Below are positions 11,786 to 23,869 of a stretch of 64,000 nucleotides of DNA, one piece after another. Numbering within the stretch: the first letter of the stretch is position 1; the number at the start of each line of letters is the position of its first letter. The notes beneath the pieces are model-generated. The model was not told the DNA's origin. It saw only the letters and a program-made list of their open reading frames with translations, and ran no database searches. The DNA lies in assembly GCA_004154925.1 (NCBI GenBank), contig QJNS01000714.1, positions 1 to 64,000 on the forward strand. The letters are read 5' to 3'. Made by a program: the position numbers and the translations under genes. The stretch comes from Monosporascus cannonballus. Its lineage: Eukaryota > Ascomycota > Sordariomycetes > Xylariales.

Positions 11786-12160
11786 TATTATAACTCGATA
11801 AGCTCCGGTCTTAAGAAATAGTCAGGTAAGGAGCATACGGGCCATCTCCCGGGTTACGTAACGGTGATTATTATTAAGCCAATAATTATTAGTAATCAAA
11901 GGTAATCCCAAGTAATCGTAATTATTACCAACGGTATAATTACGAATAATTAAACCAAAAAAAAGAAAAATATATATACTTATTAATTCCATAATTTAAA
12001 TAATTTCAGTTTGCAATATAATATCGTTACCTAAGGCATTTTTGGCATTACGAGACGTAATACGTTACTGTATTTATTGCTCAGATTCCCACGATACTTC
12101 TGCTAACATAAACCCGTCGACTTAAGGTTTAATAGTTGGTTAAACCGCATAGCCGTCACA
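11786..12160 (+). repeat. 3' LTR of Gypsy A
   Basis: 375 bp, begins TATTATAACTCGATAAG after a purine-rich tract (aagaaaaggggaga) and ends GCCGTCACA. Confidence 0.9.
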
Positions 12161-13560
12161 TTAGTTTAGCCACCTTATTTTGATTTATAGCTTTTAGATA
12201 AAAGCCTTTTAACAACTTGATATATATCTCTTTATCTATATCAAAGTAAACGAAAGCGTTCTGTACGTCAAATTATATAATATGGCAGCCTTTATTAACA
12301 GCTATTATTAATAATAAATGCCAGGTTTCTGGTCTAGCTGTTGTTAAAAAGGTTTTTAAATAATCTATACCTAGTTGTTAATTAAAGCCTTATATAATAA
12401 ATCTGGCTTTAAATCTTTTATCATTTTTTTATTAATTGCCCAGTTAAATTTAATGGAATTTATATCCGTTATAGGTTTGGATTTAAATAACCAACGGGTA
12501 CTTATAACCTTTTTAAGTGGGGGTGAATCGGTTATAATATACGTATTTTAACGTTCTAATTCTTTAATTTCAACCTGACATACTGCTAGCTACAAATTTT
12601 TATTAACACTTAACATAGCTTGTTTAAACGTATTAAGTTCTGTTGTTAAAGTTGTTAATACGAAATCAGCTTTGTCCTTTTTATTAAAAACTGATAACTG
12701 ATTTGCTAATAACATATCTTCAACGATGTATAGCAGGTTATCTGTATTCACACGTATACAGTCTTCGATTGGCTCATTATTATTATTATTTATTCGTTGT
12801 CTTTTATTTCTACTGTTATTATCAGTAAATGTATTGCTATTGGGTTTTTTATTAGCTTTTGAAAACGACTGTATAGCCGTTATAAGGTTGATATATTGGC
12901 TGGATTATTACTCCTATTTCTAGCTGGTATAGCTGTTCTAGTGTTATATCTCCTTTCTGGATTTTTAACATTTCTATAATCAAAATTATCAGTTAAATCA
13001 GTTGTTATATTGTTATTTACAGCTGAAATCTGTTGATTGATAGCTGATATCGATTGATTTTGACTGGCTGCTCCCTTATTTTGGTTATAGGGGTGATTTG
13101 GATTATATTAGAGCTTTGGAAGGTAGCTTTCTTTAGTTATATCATCAGTGTCTGAAGCTTCAAACGCTTCTATAACTTCTGTAGCTTCTTTAAAGCTGTA
13201 GTCGTTATCAGAAAAACTGACGTTATTAAGGGGTATTTTAGCTCCTTTATCGGCTATATCAGTTATAAAGCGATTTTCGAGTATATGGACGTCCCGAGAA
13301 CATATAGGTCTTTTGTTATTTAAATCCCAGATTTTATAATAGTTATTTTGGGTACCATAACCTATAATAACCCCTTTATTCGTACGGGATTCCAGTTTAT
13401 ATATATACTTATTAGTGTTATAATAAACTATAGATCCCCACGTACATATATGATCTATATACGGCTTGTAACCGTAATATACTTTAAAAGGTATTTTATA
13501 TTCCAGGGATTTATGTGGTGTACGGTTATATATATATACCGCGGCTAATAAAGTTTCACT
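12161..13560 (-). pseudogene. Copia integrase C-terminus to reverse transcriptase N-half
   Basis: Read from 13560 down, the minus strand gives YNRTPHKSLEYKIPF, GVIIGYG and RPICSRDV, the standard end of Copia integrase. A Ser/Asn/Ile-rich linker with a few stops follows, then RT: STRWLF, an ARPETWHLLL block and FDVQNAFVYFDIDKEIY (12160-12400). RT stops at VAKL where Gypsy A is inserted. Plus-strand frames at 12726-12923 and 13348-13548 are shadows of this. Confidence 0.85.
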
Positions 13561-14321
13561 TTATAAGTATTGAGGTAATCCAGACTTTATAAGAAACGCT
13601 CTAACTTTATTTAATAAAGTAAAGTTTATTCGTTCGATTAAACCATTCGGTTCTTTAGTATATACGGGAGTTGTATTATGCAATATACCGTATTTATCAA
13701 GGTATACTTCAAAACGGTTATTTATATATTCAGTCCCGTTATTACTAAAGAATTCTTTAACTTTATAGCCTGTCTGGTTTTCAGCTTGGAGTTTGAAGCT
13801 GTTAAAGGCTTCTAAAGCTTCTGATTTCGAAGTTAATAGCTTAACTTTAAGGTGTCTGCTTGATTTATTAAAGAAAGTTATATAATATTTATACCTGTTA
13901 TAGGTATTAGGCAGTGGACCGCCTATATCGCTATGAATTCTTTCGTTTATAGCATATTCCTTATTATTTAAAGATACCTTATTTATATTTCGACTATCTT
14001 TAGCTTGAAGACATGCTTCGCATTTCCAGTTGTTAAAGTATATAAGGTCCTGTTTGGGAACCTTTATGTTATTCTTAACTAGGAATTCAGCTAAAGGTTT
14101 TAAAGATATACGGCCTAATTTGTTATGCCAGGTTATTAACTGGTTATTTTCTGTAGCTTTATCACTTAAAGCTAATATAGTACCTTGATTTTCTGTATTA
14201 TATTCAGTTTGGAATGGTATATGATATAATTCATTCTTTTGATATTCTTTGGTTATTAGCTGACAGGTAACTTTATCAAAAAGCTTTATGCTTATATATT
14301 CATCTATCAAAGTATAGATAC
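13561..14321 (-). pseudogene. Copia GAG-pre-integrase and integrase core
   Basis: About 250 codons remain open. The HHCC-type pre-integrase domain shows H in ITWHNKLGR and the C-x2-C in KCEACLQAK. The catalytic core follows with HSDIGGPLP (first Asp) and FFSNNGTEY, where the expected second Asp (S-D-N-G) is Asn, a RIP-type G-to-A change. GLIERINFTLLNKVRAFL matches the third catalytic Glu region. The open frame has no true start; it is an interior fragment cut at 14321 by a solo LTR and continuing at 14533. Confidence 0.9.
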
Positions 14322-14527
14322 TGTCAGGGAAAATTGTAAAGTACGGAGTGAAAGGCAGAAGAAGCAGCCCAGCAGGTGGTTCATAGTATGGGTAGTAAAT
14401 AGATGACCATTAATGCCTGCCCTTTTCTAACTACTCGGGGGCGAAGGCCCCCTATATATACACAAACTGGAGCCACACTGGTGGGTCGCTGGGCCCCGGA
14501 AAGGGGGCCGCACCTTGGCACCTGACA
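14322..14527 (-). repeat. Solo LTR with perfect duplication GATAC
   Basis: 206 bp, TGTCAGGGAA...CACCTGACA, flanked by GATAC at 14317-14321 and 14528-14532. Removing it restores the Copia frame (KGI|YTLIDEY). On the minus strand it holds a TATATATAGG box. It is GC-rich and shows no RIP, so it is probably a young insertion reduced by LTR-LTR recombination. The parent family is not present in the window. Confidence 0.9.
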
Positions 14528-14532
14528 GATAC

Positions 14533-14681
14533 CCTTTAACCGACTTATAGATAAAAGGTTAATCCCTAATTCGAGTATATAATGGACACCTTTAATGGTA
14601 TAGCTTTGAGCTGAATTTATACATTTAAGATTTAAATCGCCAACCCCTTTTGCTTGAAAAGTATAAGCGTCATCCCATTTA
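14533..14681 (-). pseudogene. Copia protease C-half
   Basis: The minus strand reads WDDAYTFQAKGVGDL, then YTIKGVHYILELGINLLSIS, the beta-rich end of the Copia aspartic protease domain leading into integrase. It joins in frame across Gypsy B to the active-site segment at 30150-30233. Confidence 0.88.
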
Positions 14682-15034
14682 TGTCATGGCTTAACGAGCC
14701 ACGGTCTTCAGAAACGGTCTGTCATAACCGAACCACAAGCGCGTAATGGGGCAGGTCACGTGATAGATCACCAACTCACTGGTGGTGAACCAGTAAGCCG
14801 GATTACCAACTTATTAATAATAATCCAGCTAACAAAATCAAAATATATATGTTTATTATTCCCATAATTTAGATAATTTTAACTTATAATAACAATTCGT
14901 TACTTAAAATACTTTTAATATTACAAAACGTAATACGATTATTATATTTATTACTTAAACTTTTATGATACTTTTATTAACACAAATCCGTACATTTAAA
15001 ATTTAATAATTAATTAAATCTTTTAGCCGTTATA
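14682..15034 (+). repeat. 5' LTR of Gypsy B
   Basis: 353 bp, starts TGTCATGGCTTAACGAGCC and ends GCCGTTATA. Contains two copies of a 35-bp unit at about 14770-14835. Confidence 0.88.
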
Positions 15035-15448
15035 CGTTATAAGCTTTTATTTAATAATATCGTCAAATTTTAAACAATATCGATTAACATTATATTTACT
15101 AATAAGCAACTTAAATAACCTATTTATCGAATCTTTAATTATTTGAATATTAAAATGGAATATAAGAAAAAAAAACCTCGCCTTTTTCGCGAAGAAATTT
15201 TTTAACGATTAGATTATGACGAGCTATAGGGTTTAACCAATTATTAAATCTTAAGTCGACAGGTTTATGTTAGCAGAAGTATTGTGGGAATCTGAGTAAT
15301 GGATATAGTAATCGTATTACGTCTCGTAATGCCAAAGGTGCCTTGAGTAACGATATTATATTATAAGCTAAAGCTATCTAAACTATGGAATTAATAAACG
15401 TATATATTTTCGTTCTGGCTCAAACTACTTAACCGGCTTAAGCCCTTA

Positions 15449-17382
15449 AGATAACCCCCCCATCCGCGCTCCACCCCATCAACGCGCCACCCCATAACCT
15501 CATTGCGCGTCGATCTACTTACTGATTTCTTTCCATATAAAAAGCTTTTTAATAACGCTTTAAAAAATTAAAAAAATTATTTTCTTCTTTAGCAGAATTT
15601 ACGCTTTCGAACGATATGTAGCCCTTAGCTTAATCCCGTGCGGCGCAGGCGATTAACGAGATAATACGTGGGAAGTCCTTACGTTCAGCCTCTAAGGGTT
15701 ACCAGGTTAACAGAAGATATATCTTACGCCGCATCCAAGGTATACGGACGAAAGAAAAATTCGATAAAAGTCGTCAAAAGCTATTATAAATCCAGGAGAA
15801 AGCTTTAGCCCGTTAGGTTATCGTATAAGGTTAATTGGGGTATACGCCATTTTATTTGCAATTCCGCTTATACGCATAATGCCTCCTAATTAATAACGGT
15901 AGCCTTAAACGCTTAGGAAAAGGTTAAGTAACCCGATTTTTACGTTACCATCCTGGAATTAAAATTATTAAGGGCAGGTTTATTAATTATAAGCGTTTAA
16001 ATAACGTTTCCCCGGTTTTTATTAATATTTTATTCGGACGTTTTTCCTTGTCGAAAATTAAGGTTATTAAATAAAAAAACCGATTTAACGCAGACGAAAT
16101 CGGAATAATAGAAAATATGGGCAAAAATTATTTTGTCCTTAAAAAAACCTTTAGGAAAAATATCCTTTTAAAAAATACCTTTAAAAAGGGATGGATTATT
16201 ATAATTATTTATATTAATATTAACGGGTAATTATTACCGCTTTTCGTAATCTTTAACGGTATTAACGTATAATAATAATAATTCCCTAATTTAGATAATA
16301 AAGTATACAAAAATTAATATTTTATTACGTTAAAAAACGGCTGGACGAATAACGAAATCGGCTTAAAATAACTTTGTAAAATTTTTATTCCTTATATCAA
16401 ATCCAAAAACCCGAACGAATAAAAATTATTAATAATTAACGGCCATAAAAGCTATATTACCGAAAAATTTATATAGATATATTTTTAAAATAAAATATAT
16501 ATTATTTTTTTATTTGCCTATATTTCCCATATTTTTCAACTTTTTAACGTAAATATATTTGCCATTTTAAAACGGAGGTACCGTTATTAATTCCTTAAAC
16601 GTTATTATAAATGGGTTTCCAAAATTATAAATAAAATTAATTTCCTTTAAGCGTTTGTAAAAACATAATAAAAAGTTATAATAACCTTGGAATATATTAT
16701 AAAAAACTGGGAAATAATAGGTTTACGTCTTATTAATAAGGCGAAAATATTAAATAATAAATACGTTAAAGAAAAAAGGGGAATAATAAATATATTTATT
16801 CGGAAATTAATTTCTATTTTAAAACGACTTAATTTTTTATCCCAAATAATTACTTTAGGTATTAAAATACCTAAATTATTTAAAGAATTAATTCGGATCG
16901 AAAAAGCCCTGGTATAAGTTAATCTAGTTTACGGGAATCTTACCGTACGTTTTTTATTCCGCAAGTTCGTTAAAATACTTAACGATAAAACCGCCAAACT
17001 TTTTGCTATCGAAGTTTTTAATAGGTAAATAATTACAGCCCTTAAAAAAGCGAAGCCTAAAAAGCGTAGAAAAATATAGCCCGAACCTAATAAGGGCTTC
17101 GTAAAAATAATTTCGGTCAAAAAGGTAAAGGTAGGGCGGAAAGCTTTTACGAAGGGACGTTCTACCGTTATTCGGCAAAATCAATAGGAAACCGAGCTTT
17201 CCGGAAGCGACAAAGATAACGAGGTGGAAGCGGATTACATTATTATACGGTTTACTTAATATGGAATCAATTAATAAAGTGGCTATTAAGATATTGTTAT
17301 TTGAATGGAGAGGTTGTTGTGGCGATGGCTTCAAAATTAGGTGGAGCGTTGATAGGGTGGAGCGCGGATGGGGGGGTCATCT
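15449..17382 (+). mobile_element. Fot1/pogo-type DNA transposon
   Basis: 1934 bp flanked by TA target duplications (15447-15448, 17383-17384). Inverted repeats of about 45 bp start AGATRACCCCCCCATCCGCG and are GC-rich, while the interior is AT-rich from RIP. The fit to the broken LTR of D is exact. Confidence 0.92.
15560..16919 (+). pseudogene. Fot1/pogo transposase (decayed)
   Basis: The N-terminal helix-turn-helix reads AINEIIRGKSLRSASKGYQV at about 15650. It is followed by the CENP-B-like region (LGYTPFYLQFRLYA) and the first catalytic block NADEIGIIENMG near 16090. The second block is LLIINGHKSYITEKF near 16430 (Asp of DGHGSH decayed to Asn), then YISHIFQLFNV, matching the TSHVLQPLD block. 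A last open stretch ends at 16919. It reads as one frame with RIP stops. In life it would cut and paste the element at TA sites. Confidence 0.85.
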
Positions 17383-17636
17383 TAAGCCCCTTGAACCCCT
17401 TAAGCTACCTGCTGGCTTAACCGGCTTAAAGGCGCCAAGCCTTTAAGCCCTTTGAGCCAATCACGTGATCTTCTTAGCATGGTCGGGCTTAAGTACCTAA
17501 GCTTTCCGACCGTTTTGGGAAAGCCAAGATCGTTAGGTTATAATACGATTTCTTCCCTTTTAGGATCTTTGTCCTTAAAGATTATTCCGTTTATTTGTTA
17601 ACTTTGGTAAATAACTTTTCTTTTTTCATACTTATT

Positions 17637-18209
17637 ATGTCGGGTCGCGTCGAAAAATCCCGTTCCCGCAAACGTATTAACGCTTTTATCCTTACAGAAC
17701 GCATTATATTACTAGGTTTTATTATGCCTTAAGAAAATTCCTGTTTTCGTTGCCGTTTTGTCGGCGTGCCTTACAAAATATACCGTAGTTCTGGGAAATG
17801 CGCCCGTTATATATAATACAGTAACTTTTGTAATTTGTTTGGCCTTTTGGAATTTAAGTACAAAAAACTTCTTGATAAAGAAAACCATTTAAAACGCGAA
17901 AAGGAATAGGCCCGTAAGGCCCTGCGTAATATTATAAATAAATTAAACCATTTGCAAAAATAACGAAAGTTACTTCGCCATCGTAGGATTAAAATATTTC
18001 GTCATGGTATTTAAAGTATGGAAACGATAGAGGAATTTAAGTACCTCGAAAAAAAATAAGAACAGTTAAAGGCCGCCGTTACAGCTGCCACGTTAACGCA
18101 GGCCGTAGCCGATTAGCCTGATATCCCGGTTACTAACTGGTCGACCTTTAACTGGGACGCGCCCGTCGTTATTGGTAAAAGTTCTTCAATAAGCGTTAAA
18201 TACCAATAA
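17637..18209 (+). pseudogene. Antisense Zn2Cys6-like ORF in Gypsy D (191 codons)
   Basis: Opposite strand to D's gag-pol. It runs from ATG 17637 to TAA 18207-18209 in one frame: 190 residue codons, interrupted only by about seven stops of the CAA-to-TAA or TGG-to-TAG kind. A basic N-terminus (EKSRSRKR) comes first. The array at 17742-17831 has C-x2-C-x6-C-x8-C-x2-C-x6-C spacing with four Cys left and two now Tyr. A charged, coiled-coil-like region follows (KKLLDKENHLKREKE to HLQKQRKLLRHRR), then a C-terminal tail with PDIPVTNW. It overlaps the end of pol (stop at 18169-18171) by 41 nt. This is the best preserved copy. The spacing is that of fungal Zn2Cys6 DNA-binding clusters; function is inferred only. 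Confidence 0.78.
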
Positions 18210-21200
18210 GATTTTTAGCGGGTTCCCAGATATTTTCGGAATCCGGGTGCTTTTTTTACTTAATTAGGTATTAGGTAAATCCGTTTTATTTTTATATATC
18301 GAAAATTTTTTTATTTTGTATACTTATTTATTTTTTATTTTTACGTCGTTTTATGCCGTATACACCTTAATTATATTTGTTACTAACTTAAATAAGAAAA
18401 CATAAAAAATTAAATAAAATTTAACTTTTGGTAAAAATTTTAATTAATAATTATTTTCTAAGATATTTTTGGCGATTTTATATAAATTAATATATTTAAA
18501 ATCAAGTTTTTTATTAAATTATTTTATTTAAATATTTTTTGTAATAAGGAAAATTATTTTTTTAAAAAGTTAATCCTTTTAACTTTTTCTAATTATAATA
18601 TTTGCTTATTTAATTTTATACGAATTCCAATTTTATCTTTATTTCTTAGTATAATTATCGTAATTATTTTAACGTAAAAATTATTTTAATATTAATTAAA
18701 TTATCGTTACGTATTTTTTTGTAAATTTTTAAAATAAAATCAAAATTTACGTTCGCAAATATTATTTTAATATTTTCGTAATACCTGGTATGATAAATTA
18801 ATTATATAATTAATAATTTTTTAACCTAATTATTTTATTTGTAATTAATATAATATCGTAAATAAATTTCTAAAATTTAATTTATTTATTTTATTTATTT
18901 ATTTGTTTATAATTTAAATACGTTAAATAATTTATAATTTAAGCCGATTTATGCTATAAAGCTTTATTAAAATTTTGATGCAAATATTAATTCTTTATTT
19001 GATATAATTTTTATTAATAATTTATATACATTAAAAACGTATTTAAAGAAAATATATACCAGTTATTTGGCATTTATATTTTCGTAATATAATAAAAAAT
19101 AAAAAGAAATTCGTAAATCGATCGACCATTACGAAAATATTATTGTAATATATTCCCGTAATTAAATTTTTAATATAAAAAATTTAATAATAAAATCGAA
19201 TATAATTAAATACCATAATCGTTTTACGACTAATAATAACTATAATTCTTTATATGGCTTATGTCGTTATACTTTTGTTTTGGCGCAAATATTGCATTAC
19301 CGTATGATTTTTTATACCGTTAATTTTATTCTAAAAAAAATATATGTATTAAATTTTTTTAAAGTTTTATAAATCTCTAAATATTTATGTAATTAATATT
19401 TATATATTTTTCGTATTAGATTTTTCTGGTATTTTTTTAAAATTTATATTTTGTCCGTTTTTTAGTTTTTTAAAAAATTATCGTTATATTATTAAATTTT
19501 CTGATATATATTATAAGGTACTGCCCAAATCGTCGCAATCTGTCATAAGCATAAATATCCTTTTATAATAATATCAAAAATTATATAACTAACTTTAAAC
19601 AATTTTTTTTCGAAATTTGGTTATTTATTTAAAATATTTGCTTTATTATTTTTAACCCTTTTTTATGGATAATAACGAAATCGAAGTTCGCCAATTCTTT
19701 TACGTATTTTAATTATTGTCCTATAAGTTCCTTAGTTATAGTAAATTAAATAAAATTTTAATAATCCGTATAAATTTTAATATGGTATAAATTTTCTTTT
19801 AAAAAATGCCTAAATTTCCGAAATGCCATAATAATAACCATAAATTCCTTATTTAAAATACCGTAATTAAGTTAGGTTTTTTTTAATTTATACGAAAAAA
19901 ATATAATAAGGTGTAATTTGTTTTAATTATTTCGTTATCCGATTATTACGTTTAACGCGTAATTCGAAATATCGGTTTTTAATTTAACGGGACGGTTTAA
20001 ATCGTACATAATTAATACTGGTTCGCTGGTAATTACATCCTTAATATCCTGAAATGCTTTTTCCGTATTTGGCGTCCATTTGAATTCCTTTTTTTTTCGT
20101 AAAATTTATCAGGGGTATGGTTATTTTGCTAAAGTTTCAAATAAACTTCCTATAATAATTAGCGAATCCAAGAAATACCTATATCTCCTTAACTATTATT
20201 AAGCTTTGCCATTTTATAATTACAGCAATTCTTTTTGGATTTATTTTAATATATCCTAAAGTAATAATATATCCCAGATATTCCATTTTTTATATATGGA
20301 ATTAACTTTTTTTTACGTTAATAAATAATTTTACATCTTGTAAAACTTAAAAAACTTTATAAACGTATTTTATATATACTTTTTCTGTCTTTAAGAAAAT
20401 AAAAATGTCGTTAAAATAATAAATAACGAAAATATTAAGGTATTTTCGTAATATATAATTAATTATTCGTTAAAAAATTGCTAATACGTTCGTAAATCCT
20501 ATTAATATAATCAAATATTTAAACAGTCCGTATTTCGTTTTAAAAGCTGTTTTTCATTCGTATTTTTTTTAATTTTAATAAGATTATATCCATTTTAAGA
20601 TCGAATGCAATAAATTATTTAGCTCCGTAAAGTTAATTTTTTATTTTCGTAATTAAAAGTAATATTATTCGATTTTTAATAATAATATTGTTTAGTTGCC
20701 GATAACTAATTACAAATCGCAATTTCCCGTTCTTTTTAAGTACGAAAAACATAAGATATTCTGCCGGTAACTTTAAAGGTTAAATTTATCCTTTTTATAA
20801 TCGATTTTCTATGTATTCTCTGAAAATACGTAATTCGTTTCCGTTAAAATTATAAATAAGATAAAATTTTGTCGAAAACCCTTCCTTAAAAATTATTTTA
20901 TAATCTTATTCGCTATATTTTAATAATTTTGTATTAAGTTTTTTTCTAAAAAGCTGTTCGTATTTATAATATTATGGTAATATATTAATTAAATTTTTTA
21001 ATTTCTTAACCTATTATTCTTATTATTTTAAATCGTTATTTAATTATCTTAATTTCGTTTTAATAATAATAATAATACGTTATATTTTTTAATGTTCGTT
21101 TTTTTCTTATATTTTATTTCTTTAGATAATAAGGTATTTATTATATACTTATACGTACATTTATTATTATTATCGATCGAATATTAAGATTTTAAATTTT

Positions 21201-23400
21201 TCTTTTTTTAGTTATTAACAGAAAATAAAACGAATTTTACCTAGCCAGTTTTATTATTAATCAAAATTCCGTATTAACGTATCTATAATAATCTTAAAAT
21301 TATATTATAATTCTTAAATAAAGCGATATCGAAATTAACCGTTTAATATCGTCCTTAGATAAAAATCTCGAAATAATTAATTTTGCGTATAACTTTTCCG
21401 TTATCGTAAGCAAATTCTTAACTTTTGGTATTCGTCGTTATATAAAGTTCCAACTTATATCTTTATAATAGTTTGAACTTATTAATTTTATCCGGTATAA
21501 TATAATTTCCGCCCAGAGTTTCGTAATTTATTATTACGGTATATTAATATGTTCCGATTTGTATTTCCAAAATAATAAGGTTGTTAACGTTTCTTATCGT
21601 CGCGTTTAAAGCCTTTTTTAGGAGTTCTCTTTAATTCCTTTAAATTTCGTTATTTTACGGTTTTTTAATAAGTAACCTTTTTCTTTTAATTCCGGTTCGA
21701 ATTTATCGAGCCTTATTTGTATTTTTTTATTTAACGCATTAAGTTATTATATTTATCGTTATTGCTGGCGTATTATATTTTTAAATTATATTAATTATTC
21801 TTAATTATTTTATAATTTTTCTTCTTATCGAGTAAATTATTTTTTTATGTTTGCAATTATATGCTATTATGCGTTATTTTAATCATTATTCTAAAGATTT
21901 CCTATAAATTAACGTATTTTTTTAATAACCTTTTTTTAAAAATTTATAATAACTTTTTAATAATATTTTTTACCGTACGTTAAAGTAATTCCTTTTTTAT
22001 TTGGTAATTACATTATTTATAATAATAAAAAAGGTTTTTTTACAGACATTACTTTTTTTCAAGTTAACTTTCTATTTTGGTTAATTACTGAACATCTTTT
22101 AAGGCTATAATTCGAAATTATCGATACCATTATTTATTATTTTTGTTATGCCCGATACGGTTTGAAAAATCAAATCCCTTATAATACATACGGGTAATAT
22201 ATATATAGATATATTATTTCCATTTTTCGTAATCGGGATATTTTCGTCGTCGACAATATATGGTATGCATTCTGCCGTATCGATCGGGTATTCCGGGGCA
22301 AAATTCTTTTATTTAATCCCGGTATTCGTATAATTATCCTTATAACGTTTTTTGCTATATTCGTAATACCTGCTAAATTAGCTTTTTGGCTTTTTGTATC
22401 CTTTGTTAAATTTTTTATCGTAATAATCCCTAATAAACCTTTTGTCGTAAACTTAATCCGTATTTGGCTTAAATTATGCTAATAACCTTATTATCGTTTC
22501 TTTAATTATTCCTAAATTATTTCTCCGGTATAAGGGTTTAATTATTTTGCCGTAATTTCTTAGATTTCTTATATTCGTAAGCCTTATGTGCTATTTTGCT
22601 ATAATTAAAGCACTTAATCTAATTCCAATCTTACCTATGGGTAACGCCAAATTCCATAAATCCTAATACCGTTTTATAAGAAATAAAAGGTGCGTTTTAT
22701 TTTTTCCTCTAATTGGATTTGTTATATTCCGAATGTAAAGCGTATTAACCTTTTTTCTTTTATCGTTTTTCAAACTGTCGATTATTAATTTTAATTACCT
22801 TTATAATATACCGGTTCGGGTAATTAATTATTCGATTTAAATAATTTTATTTTTTATATTATTTTTTAATCCTTTATAAAATATATCGATAAAGGTATCG
22901 GCTTTGTTATTTTCTTATTTTATTTTAACCGCAAAACTTTTAAAAGTTACGATATATTTAAACGTAAATTCCTTTTGTCGGAATTACAAAAGTTATTAAG
23001 CCGTAAATCGTTTTTTATCCGGATTACCGAAATTATCGCGTATTTTATTTTCGAAATTAATATAAATTAAAAATCTTTTATTAATAAAATCCTCCTTATT
23101 TACTTTTTTTATTTTTAAAAAATTTTCATAATAAGCTCAAACTAATTAACTATATTTCTTATTAAGCATACTCCCATTACTAGGATTATATCCGCTAAAT
23201 TATTAAGGTTTAAAAAACGAAAGTAAATTCGTATTTAAATTAAAAAAGTTTAAAGGTTACCTTTTTTATCGTAAAATTCTGGGTTTTTCGGCTTTATACG
23301 AACGAAAAAAGGTTAGGTAAATAACGTAGCCCTAAACTGTCGAACTTCTTTCTTTAACTTCCGAATTCGAGCCTAAAACTATTAAATAAGGGTTTCCTAA
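18169..23400 (-). pseudogene. Gag-pol of Gypsy D (decayed)
   Basis: Minus strand: zinc knuckle near 22600 (KCFNYSKIAHK-like), protease near 21300-21560, RT palm near 20420, integrase near 18950-19500, chromodomain near 18200-18350, stop at 18169-18171. Dense RIP stops; the 5' end of gag is not fixed. Confidence 0.8.
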
Positions 23401-23474
23401 ATACTGGTTAATATTTTAACAATATTAAATATTGCTTAAAATTTAACGATATTATTAAATAAAAACTTGTAACG

Positions 23475-23869
23475 TATAACGAGCTATAAGGTTTAACTAA
23501 TTATTAAACCTTAAGTCGACGGGTTTATATTAGTAGAAATATCGTAAGAATTTAAATAATAAATATAATAATCGTATTACGTCTCGTAATGCCAAAGCTG
23601 CTTTAGGTAACAATATTATATTGCAAGCTAAAGCTATTTAAATTATGGAATTAATAAATATATATATCTTCGTTCTGGCTTAAACCATTTAACCGGCTTA
23701 AGCCCTTAAGCTTCTTGAGCCCCTTAAGCCACCTACTGGCTTAACCGGCTTAAAGGCGCCAAGCCCTTGAGCCCTTTAAGCCAATCACGTGATCTTTTTG
23801 GCATGGTCGGGCTTGAGTGCCCAAGCTCTCCGACCGTTTTGGGGAAGCCAAGATTGTTAGGTCATAACA
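23475..23869 (-). repeat. 5' LTR of Gypsy D
   Basis: 395 bp, TATAACGAGC...GGTCATAACA on the plus strand. The intact reference for the split LTR at 15215-17545. Confidence 0.92.

Larger units (their letters stand above)
5412..12160 (+). mobile_element. Gypsy chromovirus A, complete, RIP-degraded
   Basis: 6749 bp, LTRs 375 bp each. The target duplication is TTAAT (5407-5411) / TTAGT (12161-12165); the mismatch is a RIP-type transition. Removing it rejoins the Copia RT frame. Internal order: gag with zinc knuckle, protease, RT, RNase H, integrase, chromodomain, then an antisense ORF and a polypurine tract (about 11770-11785). Stops and missense changes are almost all C to T or G to A. Confidence 0.93.
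15215..17545 (-). repeat. 3' LTR of Gypsy D, interrupted by Fot1/pogo
   Basis: Segments 15215-15448 and 17385-17545 together make 395 bp, equal to the intact LTR at 23475-23869. A polypurine tract follows it on the minus strand side (17546-17570). Confidence 0.9.
15215..23869 (-). mobile_element. Gypsy chromovirus D (LTR carries Fot1/pogo)
   Basis: Target duplication TAGAT (15210-15214, 23870-23874) within gag of B. LTRs are 395 bp each once the Fot1 element and its TA are removed from the left one. Net length 6719 bp, minus-strand coding. The U3 is GC-richer, with many CTTAAG repeats and a CACGTGATC site. Confidence 0.92.

Noticed and set aside
12726..13548. Plus-strand frames inside Copia (12726-12923, 13348-13548)
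   Set aside because: The minus strand here reads as integrase and RT of Copia; these are shadows.
16954..17446. Frames at the right end of Fot1/pogo (16929-17120, 16954-17334, 17261-17446)
   Set aside because: They overlap the decayed transposase 3' region, TIR and LTR of D; shadows.
17742..17831. A host Zn2Cys6 transcription factor gene
   Set aside because: The array is always antisense within a retrotransposon, with the same distance to pol and LTR in all copies, so it belongs to the element.
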